From Dendrolimus kikuchii (taxonomy: Eukaryota; Arthropoda; Insecta; Lepidoptera; Lasiocampidae), in NCBI GenBank assembly GCA_019925095.2, contig CM034403.1:5647690-5711689 (forward strand): a stretch of DNA of 64,000 nucleotides, in the 5' to 3' direction. Made by a program: the position numbers and the translations under genes. The notes under the pieces are model-generated. The model did no database searches. It was not told where the DNA came from and saw nothing but the letters and a program-made list of their open reading frames with translations. This document shows, piece by piece, positions 1 to 10,749 of the stretch (its first letter is position 1; every line of letters begins with the position of its first letter).

Positions 1-151
1 TGATGTCGATGAAAGGTTCAGAAATTCATCGGAAATGAAATAATCGACACAAAGACTTAACTTAATATACGAGTCCCAATTAATACTACATTAAATAAAA
101 TTACTCATTTATTTATACGCTTTTGGTAATAATTAACTATCACTACCTCAC

Positions 152-196
152 GGTAGTAGTAGTGGTAGTGGTAGTGGTAGTAGTCGTAGTAGTAGT
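152..196. repeat. GTA/GTG trinucleotide repeat
   Basis: An imperfect microsatellite of GTA and GTG triplets directly precedes the hairpin at 197-242. No coding context is visible. Confidence 0.8.
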
Positions 197-242
197 TTTT
201 GCATGTCTATAATTTGGTCATCTAAATCATAGACATGCAAAA
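197..242. repeat. Perfect 14-bp inverted repeat (hairpin)
   Basis: TTTTGCATGTCTAT at 197-210 is the exact reverse complement of 229-242, with an 18-nt loop. It follows a trinucleotide repeat. It could be a foldback remnant or a chance palindrome; no function can be assigned. Confidence 0.7.
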
Positions 243-2317
243 CAAAGAACAGATAAAGATATCTTGAACAGAAGAAGTAGAAACCCACGGTCTCTGCCTA
301 CCTCTTGCGAAACAGATATATAACATGTATGTATTAATTACTTACTTATTTATAAAATTTAATTTATAAGAATATGGTAGTTAATTAATATTAGTAAAAT
401 CAGCGCAGTTTTGGAAAATAAAATATTTTTGCACATCAAGCAATATGCTTTTGCAGGCCGTTTATTAAAAATGGTTTATTAAAAACCTGCTTTTAAGTTA
501 ATATAAGTACTGTTCTCTGATAAAAAAATGGTATATTAATCAAAACATATTTACTTTTACTATTAATAGGTATATTATTATTCTTAAAAATTCGAAATAA
601 ACATAACCCATTTCATTATTCATAATTCGTGAAGCTGTTTTCATCAAAACTCTAATCTCAAATTAATGTCTGATAAAAACACCGCAATTTTCACACAATT
701 TCCTAATTAAATAAAAGTAAATTGACTTACGTATAAACGCCGAAGCCCAAAAAGTTTTCTGTCCACACACAAAACACTTTAATTAAATTCCAATTAATTA
801 ATTAAGTTCCATTAATAATACGAAGCTCATTGATGACAACACATTTAATTAAATTATTTTCAAACATTTTCAACTCAAAAACACATTCTAGAATTCAATT
901 GAGAATTTGAAAAACACACTGATACAGTTTCGTACGTATACACCAACTTCTCGACTACAGACGACCAACCGACAGTTCTGAACGCCGTCATTGGACTGCA
1001 AGCTTTCGTAGGCGTTTGCAGTTGTTACAGAGTATCAAAGAGTATGGACGCTGTGAAAAATAGCGAGCAACATTAAGCAAGTTTGTATACGTTTACATTG
1101 AAAGCTTTGGGTGATCTGTTTCAGCGGAGGGAAAAGTTTATAAGAGTATAAATGGACGATGTTATATCAAAGTGATTCTACAAAGTATACTAGGATTCAT
1201 GTTACTGTTTACGTTTGTACGTGTTTTGTGTATCACGCTTAATTGGGCAGATGCGTTTTATTAATTCTCGTAATATTCAAGATGTATTGTTACAGTTATT
1301 GAGTAGCATAGTTGTTCTTGTCGTGTTTGTTTTTAAAGTTAATAATTGATTTTGTCATGTACCCTCTTATTTCTAAACGATGCGATCGGCCGTTTCCTTA
1401 ATTGAATAATAATGTTATATTTTTATTTATTCTGTGATTAGTGCCTGTTTTGTATAGAGTAGTAGTTCTCTATAATTTAACATAATTTTGTGTAGGAATG
1501 TTTGACTTTATTTAGATTATAATTCAAAATCTCTTAATTGTATATAGACGGTGTTCACTACTTTTTGTTTTCATGTTGGCAGACGCGATAGATTTGTACT
1601 GTGTTCCGTTTGTTTTATTACATGTAAAACTTTAAGTGTAATGTTTTACATGTATTATATAAAAATATAATATCTTGTATAGAATATTATCTGGTATTTC
1701 CAAACAGTAATGTATTAAATTCTTTTCATTCATAACACTTTAATTAAAATAGTTTATCAATGACTTCAATCCGCTATCGGTTGTGCCAATTGCCAAGTTT
1801 CATGTACTGTAAAGATTGTTGGAGGGATGACGAGGTGTACTAAAAATGATTGTAGAGTTTGAAAAGTCAGTGTATTTAATATGTTAAAACCGTAAAGTTC
1901 TCTGATTATAAGGTATTGTGACCAGTTGTTGTTCTTTTACTACCATATAACCTTCTGAGTTGTTGCAAATACTCGTAGTATAGTGATGTAATCATTATCA
2001 TACATTTTTAATGCGTATTTTTGATAACGGCCATAAGTTACGGTTGGTTGGTCACCTGAAATATCACTAGAAGTATAGAGTCGAAAAACGCCTATATGCT
2101 CTTTAGGCGTATTATAATTCCAGACACTCAAATGTGAGATGTTCTCGTCTACGATGCCAAAACTCTAGGGGCGCTATGTCCATGCAGTTTAAGTTTTAGT
2201 AATAGTTTTAGTTTAACTTTTAATATGGTGTGATTTAAAATACAATAAAGTCAGAATATGAGATAAGAATGATCTAGCATTATCTAACCTATATACGATG
2301 TGGAAGCTTTTTAGAGT

Positions 2318-2530
2318 TACTCTGTAGTTGAGTGGACTAAACTTTTGCTGGTTGAGATTACTTGAACGCAGAAGTTCCGGGTTCGATTCCTGGTATGGAA
2401 AATTTTGTAAACGAACTGTCCGTTATTTACTTTGGTCTGGGTGTCAGGTATCGGCCCCAGATTGGTCCGTTGTATATTACCCAATAACGAAACCTTATAT
2501 TGTTTAGCTTGTGGGGATATACAATGTGTC
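2318..2530 (+). mobile_element. tRNA-derived SINE, family S1, copy 1
   Basis: The head has a tRNA-like polymerase III promoter: an A-box-like GTAGTTGAGTGG and a perfect B box GGTTCGATTCC at 2380-2390. The body shares GGTCTGGGTGTCAG, ATCGGCCCCAGA and GTCCGTTGTATATTACCC with copies at 15565-15763 (minus), 37963-38180 and, truncated, 59063-59205. The shared head, body and orientation mark a retroposed SINE rather than a true tRNA: the anticodon region and cloverleaf stems are not preserved. Confidence 0.8.
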
Positions 2531-2547
2531 TTTTACAAAAGCAAGAA

Positions 2548-2852
2548 AATCGTGGAAGCGTAATGGCTAGCGCAAGCGTCCCAAACTCAAAGAGCGCGGG
2601 TTCGATTCCTGGCCGGAACGTAGGCACCACGTAGACAGTTTTCATTGTTAAAATTACCGCCTGCTAACAACGGTGAAGGAAAACATCGTGATGAAACTTG
2701 CACATCGAGAAAACCATGTGTCAATTCTGCCAAGCCGCCTTAGACAAGCGTGACGGGTATATTGTCTGTTTCTGTTCCCCTATAGTGGAAGGTCCGAGTC
2801 CAGCTGTGGGGCATGTACGGGCTGTCATTATTTATCAATCTATCTATCTATA
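2548..2852 (+). mobile_element. tRNA-derived SINE, family S2, copy 1
   Basis: A second SINE type with a perfect B box GGTTCGATTCC at 2599-2609, a body containing CTAACAACGGTGAAGGAAA and CAAGCCGCCTT, and a CTAT-repeat tail. It matches 35405-35702 on the minus strand over its whole length. It lies directly between SINE S1 and a CTAG repeat. Confidence 0.8.
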
Positions 2853-3463
2853 ATATTATTATAAAATTCTAAATATGCCGCATCTGTACATTAAAGCTGT
2901 AGTGGAACACTTACAAGCCAATAGATGGCGCTGTGCAACAATTGATTTCACAAACGTTTCCCGGAACATACAAAGAATATATACAAATTTTCAATTATAA
3001 AAGATGGACCTAGGCCTGCGAGAAACCACAATAACCTCGCTGGAAGATCTTCCTTTGAGACGGAGGAGCATTCCATCTCGCTCCTCCACCCTATACGGGT
3101 CACCCTTGAAAGCTATTAAAAAAAACTCACTGAAATGCAATGCAATTTTTTTAGATCTCTTGTCTGTTTGTCATTTTGTCTGTTTGTTCGGGATTCACGT
3201 AAAAACTACGGGGCCGATTTCGATGCGGCTTTCAGCGACAGTTAATTCTTAGACTTAAATTCTGCGTTACTTTTTATCCTGGAAATCCTACGGGAATTTT
3301 TCTGGGAATGATTTAAACTGATCAGATTGAAAAAAAATTGAATTAGATGTGCTTTTTTCACCGGTCGATAGCAAATTTTATGTAATAAAATATAGTCTTT
3401 TTTAAATGCTTGAGTCCCCAGAAATTCAAGTGAAGTTTGGACGATGCCGCCGATATATCCTAG
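2853..3463 (+). mobile_element. CTAG-terminal repeat, family B, copy 1 (with insertion)
   Basis: Begins with ATTATAAAATTCTAAATATG and ends CGATATATCCTAG. The family recurs at 7432-7994, 20347-20620, 23676-23935, 31228-31514 and, minus, 38938-39465. The 3' end with CTAG and the many short non-coding copies resemble non-autonomous Helitron-like repeats of Lepidoptera. No replication initiator or helicase coding is present. Relative to the other copies, 2899-3108 is extra sequence flanked by AAAGCT. Confidence 0.6.
2899..3108. mobile_element. Insertion within family B copy 1
   Basis: About 210 bp absent from the other family B copies, flanked by AAAGCT at 2893-2898 and 3109-3114, a possible 6-bp target duplication. 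It contains a GGAGGAGC/GCTCCTCC hairpin. Family unknown. Confidence 0.45.
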
Positions 3464-3481
3464 TGTAGTTATATAATTATT

Positions 3482-3625
3482 ATTCTACCCATAGTCCCAT
3501 AACGGATCGGTATGGTGATACAGCGAGGAAACGTAGTCAGCGTTCTGGGAACCTTGCCCATACAAGACGGTGACCTAGGCTCTGTATTGTACTTATAAGT
3601 AGTCTTGAGGGACTATGGGTAGAAT
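3482..3625. mobile_element. 144-bp foldback element with perfect 17-bp inverted ends
   Basis: ATTCTACCCATAGTCCC at 3482-3498 is the exact reverse complement of 3609-3625. The interior is non-coding. No target duplication is evident. Either a small MITE or an inverted segment. Confidence 0.6.
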
Positions 3626-3631
3626 CTCTAT

Positions 3632-3859
3632 AAATATTATAAACGCGAAAGTTTGTAAGAATGAATGTATAGATGTATGGATGTATGTTTCTTACTCTTT
3701 CACGCAAAAGCTATCGAATGGATTTTGATGAAACTTTCCAATAATACAGCTTACACATCAGAATAACACATAGGCTATAATTTATAAAGATTTAGTGTGA
3801 ATTATCCAAAATATAACGATTTTTCAGCACCACGCGGGTGAAACCGCGGGCACAGCTAG
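3632..3859 (+). mobile_element. CTAG-terminal repeat, family D (Helitron-like), copy 1
   Basis: Starts near TATTATAAACGCGAAAGTTTG and ends with a GC-rich hairpin-like stretch followed by GCACAGCTAG at 3852-3859. It resembles a very common class of lepidopteran Helitron-like non-autonomous repeats (TTACTCTTTCACGC, AACACATAGGC motifs). Related pieces lie at 8010-8202, 25443-25660, 33345-33540, 47281-47515, 61592-61855 and 63206-63406. Confidence 0.65.
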
Positions 3860-4226
3860 TATATTATAAATAAGTTCATTTTTCTTTTATTGTATTAGTT
3901 TATAAAGTCATTCTTATAAATATATCAGGAAGTAATATGTTCTGTTTACGGACAAAGAGTATTTACCGATAAAATAAAATATTTCTGTGTTGTATTTTCT
4001 AACGAATAAAAATATATTGCTTCGATGTTGTTTTTCTACTTAACCTGGAACCTCTGCGGTGTCTTTAAAAAGTGTGATGCCAGCAACGCTAACGTCCTTG
4101 GTGACGACCCATATTTGAGTCCTCGAAACAAAATTTCAAGAGTACTCGGTATCGTTTATTCCAAGAGCGTTACGACTTCCCAGAAAGGTCCGTCCTGTTC
4201 GGCGGCTTGAACAATAATGACCGAGT

Positions 4227-4293
4227 TTTTTTTTTGGAGTTGACTTTATGTTGTTGATCCGAAGACCTTTGTAAGGTCCGATGTCCGTCCTTT
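4227..4293 (-). mobile_element. 5'-truncated retroposon stub 1 (poly-A on minus strand)
   Basis: A 67-bp insert whose minus strand ends in an A run (T run at 4227-4235). It is flanked by AATGACCGAG(T) at 4216-4226 and again at 4294-4304, an 11-bp target duplication. This is the signature of target-primed reverse transcription of a short non-LTR 3' end. Confidence 0.75.
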
Positions 4294-4305
4294 AATGACC
4301 GAGTG

Positions 4306-4456
4306 TTTTTTTTTTTTTTTGGGAGCTGGACGCAGCTGAATAGCCGCAGATGGCTGTTTCAGCGATACCGGACTTTGGGGGCTTCCCCACTTCGTGGGAG
4401 CGGAGGCTTTCAGCTCGGAAGCAGCGCGCCCGAGGAGGCACCTCCTGTGAGGTTCG
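4306..4456 (-). mobile_element. 5'-truncated retroposon stub 2, same target site
   Basis: A 151-bp insert, minus strand, with a 15-nt A tail (T run 4306-4320). AATGACCGAGTG flanks it at 4294-4305 and 4457-4468. The body is GC-rich and matches the sense strand at 30598-30815 (GCTCCCACGGAGT, AGCGATACC, GAGGTGCCTCCTC). It is the 3' end of a non-LTR retrotransposon family that I cannot name. Confidence 0.8.
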
Positions 4457-4977
4457 AATGACCGAGTGTCGACAGTGTGGCCGTATTTATAGGGCTCGGC
4501 ACACGTGTCGGCGCTCGTGCACGTGATCACAAATTTATAGGTTAAGTATTGAAATTACAATAAAATCTTGTTGTTTTACGTTAATTTCACATTACAATAA
4601 ACTCATAATTGTTAAATAAATGATTATTGTTTTTGTAATACGTTAATTGTTGTATTTGCGCCGACATATAAATTGTATTTTATATGCCTTTTACAGAAAC
4701 TAGTCGTGTAACATCTTTTGCGCGGGTTATATTGTTGTATTGGGTGATATTTTACTTTGATAATTATCTTAAATCTTTTAAAATATGCAAATTTATACAG
4801 AAATTATCTTTGAAATCCGTTGAAGCGTTTCAGAGCTTATTCGAGACAAATTGTCAGATAGGCAGACAGTCATATATGCTAAAAATAGTCATATAAATAG
4901 CAATTTCATTTAAATTAGGGAAATTATTTTCAAAATACAGACACACACTTTCATTTTATTTATTGGTACTACCCGAG

Positions 4978-6242
4978 CGCAGAAGGTTTGCTGATAGCCT
5001 CATGATGTCACGCGTCGATGGTCAGTAGGGTTGACAAAAAAACTTACACAAACAGTTGTTGCAATAAATTTATTATTTTAATTTATTATTGTATATACTT
5101 TACATAAAACTAATAAAAAAAACATGTGCGTCTCGGGACACCCGACAGAAGTGATAACGTAAACAAAAAAAAACAACAAAAATAGTTGACACGCGGCTAG
5201 GTCAACTTTGCTCAACTTTTAAATTTTGGTAAAAATGACCAAAATGCCCAAAATGACTAAAATTACCAAATTGACCAAAATGACTAAAATGACCAACCAT
5301 CTATCCCAATATCCGGGATAAAAAGTATCCCTGGTCTACCCTCGGTATTAAAATTACATATATACCCAATTTCAGCTAAATCAGTCCAGTAGCTTTTCCG
5401 TAAAAGCATAACAAACAGAGGAACAAATATATTTTTATCCTGGAAACTATCCCATATTTCGGAATAAAAAGTATTCTATGTTCATCCTAGGCATCGAAAA
5501 TATATATACTTATACATACCGAGTTTCAGCCAAATCGGTCCAGTAGTTTATCCGTGAAAACGGAACAGACAGACGGACTGGCGTCGTAACGCGTTACGTA
5601 ACGAAGTGGTTTACCTTCCCATAAAAAGTTATAATTTCAAAAATAGTCTCGGTCCAATTTGCCTACCATTGTCTTCCCATGGGTATCAGAAAGGCAACTA
5701 AGGGTAGATTATATAATATTGTGTATTAATATTTTGCACTATAGAAACTCCCAACTATATTCAAAATACAAAACAAAATAGTCTATTTCAAGTTTCTTTT
5801 TGCTTAGATTCTTTTTCTTTAGCGTTGTAAGTTTCACTTCTTGTGTATCAGCCGATGTGCCTGTTGTAGGTTTGTTGCTTCATAACTTCTTGGCTTCATT
5901 CTTAATGTTTCGAAGGGTTCAAATACTCACAATTGTCGCCTCACTAGCGCGATCTAACGCACGCTCAACGGGTATAATAGGCGACCCTTTTTGTTTTCTT
6001 TCACGAAAAACGTAAGAACTTTTAAAATAATATCACGTTCTCCACCATAGGCTTTCCCTTTACGCATTTTGATAAGAAAATAACAAAATACGAAAACAAG
6101 TAACTAACAAAAAAAAGTAAAACTTAATAAAACAACAATTAATTAATCCGGAGCGAAGCTGCGTTGCTAGCGGTACTGATCAGACGAGCGCGGGACGCGG
6201 TCATTGGAAGTGGGAGGGGTAGTCATCGGCAAACCTTCTGCG
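4978..6242. mobile_element. Element with inverted ends enclosing family H repeat
   Basis: CGCAGAAGGTTTGC at 4978-4991 is the exact reverse complement of 6229-6242, with imperfect extension on both sides. The interior holds a family H repeat, a short tandem array and AT-rich filler. No transposase coding is visible. It could be a non-autonomous DNA transposon of about 1.27 kb; no clear target duplication was found. Confidence 0.45.
5120..5640 (+). repeat. Family H repeat with short GACCAAAATG array
   Basis: GTGCGTCTCGGGAC at the left and GTAACGCGTTACGTAACGAAG near the right recur in inverse order on the minus strand at 19640-20040. Between them lies an imperfect 9-10 bp array (about 5225-5300) followed by GGGATAAAAAGTATCC repeats. 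The same array-plus-repeat arrangement is found, greatly expanded, at 18480-19410. Confidence 0.55.
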
Positions 6243-6245
6243 CGC

Positions 6246-7039
6246 GGCTAATATATGAAATAATCTTTGTCCTCGTGTTATATAATTTATAGATACGTAT
6301 TAAATAAATTCCTTGATAAATCAAAAAATTCCTAATGATTATTACGCAACATAACATTGCCCCTGAAAATTGGAGATTCCAGCAATTTTTCCCCTTACAA
6401 TCAATAAATATTCATTTTATGAAAATATTATTTTCTCTGAATGCTGATTCTTGTTAATATATTTTTAGATATGAATATATAGTACCCATTATGAGTTACG
6501 ATATTACTCAGAAACGTTAACGGGTGATTAGGTTAGAGAGCAATTCATGCAAATGCGACTCATCGCAAATATGATGTAACTACGTTGGATTGAGGATAAT
6601 AAGTAAACTTAATCTGAAGGGACAAGTAAGGAAGTCTCCATACGAGTTATAACGGATTTGGCTAATACAAGTCAAAAGGAACTTTATGAATTCGACATAA
6701 GGGCGTCAGTGAAGTTTTTCTCGTCGGCTCAATATGACGCTTTTGATATACATTAGAGAATATTTTTTGATGGAAAATTGAAGCAAGCACCTACCTAATG
6801 AGCAAGATGAAATGTGGTAACTGGCAGCGCTTAGTTTCTTATTCAATTTTTTTTTATATTCACTCCAAATTCTTGCGAGTTGCCCATCTTGCTGGGATAT
6901 TCAGAATTTCTTTACCACATTTTGAAGAGCCCAAGATTAGATTTGTTTCTACTTCCCTCAGGAAATAGGCCGTGTGCCCTTCCTTCCCAGTAGCCTTTGA
7001 AAGCACCAGTTGCTCAACTATCTATATATACATATCTAT
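6246..7039. other. AT-rich stretch, nothing recognised
   Basis: No open frame, RNA gene or repeat match that I can support. Confidence 0.5.
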
Positions 7040-7431
7040 CTATATATATAAAAAAGATTTAAAAGGTGAGTAAATATGAAAAAAACGCTTGGAATGTAGT
7101 ATAAACAACAATTTCGCTTTCCCTTGGAAACTATTCCTGCCTGTCATACATTTGATTCTTTATATTATATATAGTGTATCATCTATGCATTTGATGTTCG
7201 TCCCGTAGTTTAGAAATCAATTAAATTTAAAAGTCGTTCAGAAATCAAATTAAATATAAGGAAAAGTGAAGGTTTTTTTCTTTTTTTTTGGTTTTGAATG
7301 TCAAACGTTTGATGTTCGTTCCGGTTAAGTTTTGACCACATTTTTTACTAAAGTTGAAACATTCTGCAATTATCATTCAGCTTTTTTATTTATTGATTCT
7401 GAGGCGGTACGAAGTTTGCCGGGTCAGCTAG
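7040..7431 (+). mobile_element. CTAG-terminal repeat, family E, copy 1 (internally shortened)
   Basis: Ends GGCGGTACGAAG...GGGTCAGCTAG. It matches 15980-16420 on the minus strand, which carries about 90 bp missing here. Non-coding. Its end abuts family B copy 2 without spacer. Confidence 0.6.
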
Positions 7432-7994
7432 TAATATTATAAAATTCTAAACATGCCGTGTCTGTACATTGAAGCTTTAAAAAAAAAACCATTGGAATAG
7501 ACTATATAAACAATGGAGAACACGATGCAATATCTTTTTTGTATTTCTTGTCTGTTTGTCTGTTCATCGTTTTGTGCGTTTGTTCGGGATTCACGTAAAA
7601 ACTACTGAGTGGATTTCGATGCGGGTTTTATTGATCGACAGCTAATTTTTAAACTGAAACTCTGCGCTTCTTTTCGTCCCGGGAATTCCGCGGGAATTTT
7701 TCTGGGAATGATTTAAAATATTTAAAACAAAATCGAATTCCAATGTGTTTTTTTTAATGATCTATAGCAAATTTAATGTATTAAAATGTGTTATATTTTT
7801 ATCCAGGGAATGCAACGGAAATTTTCTCGGCTGCGGTTTGAAGTTGTTCGGATGTATAAAAGTTAGCTTATTCCGACACTGTTTCCGCTTAAACGATAGT
7901 TTACATTCTTTTTTAAATGCTACAATAAATTGTGTCCCGAGAATCCCGTGGGAATTTCATGTCAAGCGTGGACCAAGTCGCGGACATATCCTAG
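7432..7994 (+). mobile_element. CTAG-terminal repeat, family B, copy 2
   Basis: Apparently the most complete family B copy: starts AATATTATAAAATTCTAAAC and ends GGACATATCCTAG. It contains the conserved CTGTTTGTTCGGGATTCACG and GATCTATAGCAAATTTAATG stretches. Non-coding. Confidence 0.65.
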
Positions 7995-8009
7995 TTGATA
8001 AATAATATT

Positions 8010-8202
8010 GAAGTGTTTGTATTGTCAAAATACCAGTCTCTTATAAAATGCATATGAAAGTATATACGCTACTTAACTACGTTTACCTAAAAATCAATTA
8101 ATTGAGGATTTGATTTGCTGATGTTATAACGAGTAACTCAGGCTACTTTATTAGGGTTCCGCGAAAAACAATCCAAGCCGCCGAAGTCGCGGGTATAGCT
8201 AG
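8010..8202 (+). mobile_element. CTAG-terminal fragment, family D-like
   Basis: Ends GAAGTCGCGGGTATAGCTAG at 8183-8202. Only the 3' portion is clearly repeat; the 5' boundary is uncertain. Confidence 0.45.
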
Positions 8203-9235
8203 TTTTTAATAAAGAAACTACTTAAAATCAGTACAGATTCATGATATAGAGTCATAACTTCATATAGCAATTGAACACGCGATAGTAATATTTTCATATA
8301 CGACACATTCAAACTAATACTGTCGGGTAACACGTGAGGTTATTACTTTGACGTGACAACACGCGTCACGCGTGGTGAAAATGTATGAAATAAGGATATG
8401 AATAAATTGGGAAAGTTGACACTGAAGTGCAGGATGAGGGATATTAAAAAATCAAACATAGTGAAGGGAGATTCTAAGAACAGAAAATAATTTTTATTTA
8501 AATTACTTTTTAAGCTATACAATCTTGAGATTTTATCCGTTATTTGTAAATAGTAGATCAATAGTTATATGGGGAATACATAATTTTTCACTTTCGAGGC
8601 AAATATCTCCCAATTTATTGACTTTAAAATAATTAACTAAGCAACATTGTTATGTTTGATGCTTAAGGTTCCTATTACCGCAAAAAGTCGCAAGTTTGCA
8701 ACCCGCAAACGAAATAACTTTTCGTTGGTAATTCCTGATGAAAATAATTCACCAAAAACTAATCATATATTTTCACGATATTTGACGTATCTTGGTTTTT
8801 TCGTAATTTTTCTATACTTATTTTAAGTTAAGAGAAAAGTCACCGAATCACCTCCAAATTAAAACATTTTTATTACACTAAACCACTACTACATTCAAAC
8901 ATCAAACCATATTTATTTCTTATTTTTTTATCAAAACAGAATAAACCAAATCTACATTATTTGTGAAAGAGAGATAAATAATTTGGTTTTATTATTTTGT
9001 TAAATACCACTTTATTTTATTCACAACAAAACAATAATGCATCTGAAAATCGACCGCTTCTATGCAATCCTTGCTGGCGATCGAAGAATCCTCAAGAACG
9101 TTGTTGTTGCTACAAGCCTTAAGACATGTGTTTAGATTTTCCAAACCAAACATATATGGAAAAAACTCAAATATCTCAATTTAACTAATTTTTAGATTCA
9201 TTACTATAGATTTTGACATAAACTCGATATCATGT
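8203..9235. other. AT-rich stretch, nothing recognised
   Basis: No supported coding or RNA feature. Confidence 0.5.
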
Positions 9236-9545
9236 GTGGTAACAAGATGGGATAAGGTGAGAAATTAGTACATCATTCGGGATATTTGAAAGTTACACAG
9301 GTGACTGAAAAATTGAAAGGAAGAAGATTAAGGTGGTATGGGCATATAACGAGGAGGGACGAAAGTCACGTAACAAAAAGAATATCAAACTACAAGATGG
9401 ATGGGTACAAATATAAAGGTAGACCACAAAAAAGATGGGATTGTTTGAAGGATGATATGATGATTTGTGGTGTAACAGGAGATGTATGTCAGAATAGAGG
9501 AGTGTGGAAGGAAAATATATATTGTGCCGACCCCAAATAATTGGG
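9236..9545 (+). pseudogene. LINE reverse transcriptase C-terminal relic (GRPKKRW-type), copy 1
   Basis: The plus strand reads EKLKGRRLRWYGHITRRDE, then KGRPQKRW and a terminal YCADPK followed by a stop at 9538-9540. This arrangement (RWYGH, GRP.KRW, C-terminal ADPK) is typical of the end of the ORF of insect non-LTR retrotransposons (endonuclease-reverse transcriptase). Only about 85 residues remain, beyond the catalytic domain, so no activity is possible. Sister relics lie at 47520-47790 and 61040-61345 (minus). Confidence 0.75.
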
Positions 9546-9623
9546 ATATGGTAAAAGAAAAGAAGGATCATGACAGCAATGACAGATATTGTCATAAACA
9601 ACCTGTATACATAGAAACTGTTT

Positions 9624-9770
9624 AAGTGTAAGAGAACCAAGGTAAATTATATAAGTCGCAAAAATAGTTACATGAAATGGCTGTAAACTGGTCACTGTTC
9701 CTATGCAAATAACGAGGTCGCACGTGAAGACCGCGTTTCCGATAACGTAGTATAAGACGCCTCTAGTTTG
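9624..9770 (+). pseudogene. Degenerate LINE 3' fragment (WQWAGH-type)
   Basis: Aligns by eye with the better copy at 25755-26115: shared AAGAGAACCAAGGTAAA, then a decayed form of the WQWAGH-encoding stretch, then GAAGACCGCGT. Heavily mutated and non-coding. Confidence 0.5.
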
Positions 9771-9941
9771 GTATACTGACAATTTGTAGGGTCAATGTCA
9801 TGAGAAAGTCGAACTCTAACAGAGACCTTGAATTAATGATGGTAATAACGACGAAAATCAAACTCACAGACAACACAAGACGATTACTGTAACAATTTCT
9901 ACAACTGTTACTTTAAAACATGCATTACTCTATGAAACTCA

Positions 9942-10746
9942 TTGGCGTATCTAGGGCTATTTTTCAGGGGGCCTGGGCCTCTACTACAAAAAAATGTGTG
10001 TGCAGTTAACACGCAGTAGAAGTGAAGCTTCAGAGAATTTACTCACTGATAATTCTTCTCTAACTTTTATTAATATAAATATAATTCCTTTAGCCTACAT
10101 CCATCAACATATTATAATTCAAAATAAACTTCTTATATCACTTTCAATTTATCACTGTTTTATTCTAAAAATATTTCAGTTATCTGTTTTATTTCGGTCC
10201 AAATTGGACCTATGTTTAATCATCGGTCTTATTTACTCTCTAATCTGTGCTGCACAATGTAAAAGTCGTATCTCATTCTCTCGTGTCACTTTTTCGTTTC
10301 ATCGAGTTTCACATCATAGCGATGCTCAAGAAGTTTCTCTTAAAAAATCGAACTATCACAGATAGGAAGCTTTCAATTCGTGTTTTGGCAATTATCTATA
10401 GCCGAAAAATTTACATGTCAATATGGGAAACAATTGATACGGAGCCGTCTTAGCTTAGATTAGTACGTTGTGTATCCAAAAGTAGCTAAACGGAATGTAC
10501 TACGTAATAAAAGCTATGTATGTAGGTACATAGATATCTCAGCTGTATATAATTATTTGATTTCAATGATATTTGTGTGAAGTTTCTTAGGTGTCCAGCC
10601 TAGAATTTCGAATCGGTAACCCAACATCCTGAGGTGGGCACTAGATCATATTGGAATGGGCACTAGACCACACTGGGATAGGTACTAGATAGATCATACT
10701 GAGGTGGGCAGGTCACACCCGCCCTTTCTATATACACGCCTATGAT
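9942..10746. mobile_element. Candidate element with imperfect GGCGTATCTAG ends
   Basis: TTGGCGTATCTAG at the left and, inverted, ATAGGCGTGTATATAG at the right are similar but not perfect. The interior is AT-rich with no conserved coding. Boundaries and class are uncertain. Confidence 0.25.
10623..10702. repeat. Degenerate short tandem repeat
   Basis: About three imperfect ~25-bp units built around GGGCACTAGA and ATACTGAGGTGGG. No function apparent. Confidence 0.6.
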
Positions 10747-10749
10747 GAA

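Larger units (their letters stand above)
1..2317. other. AT-rich region without a recognisable gene
   Basis: I see no open frame with recognisable protein features. The stretch is AT-rich and mostly single copy within this window. About 940-1080 is richer in GC and CpG than its surroundings and could be a promoter or untranslated first exon, but no TATA box, initiator or splice donor is convincing. A trinucleotide repeat and a hairpin near the left end are listed separately. Confidence 0.5.

Noticed and set aside
4025..4210. 61-codon open frame ending just before the retroposon stubs
   Set aside because: No domain, no splice or promoter evidence; could be a decayed repeat but unsupported.
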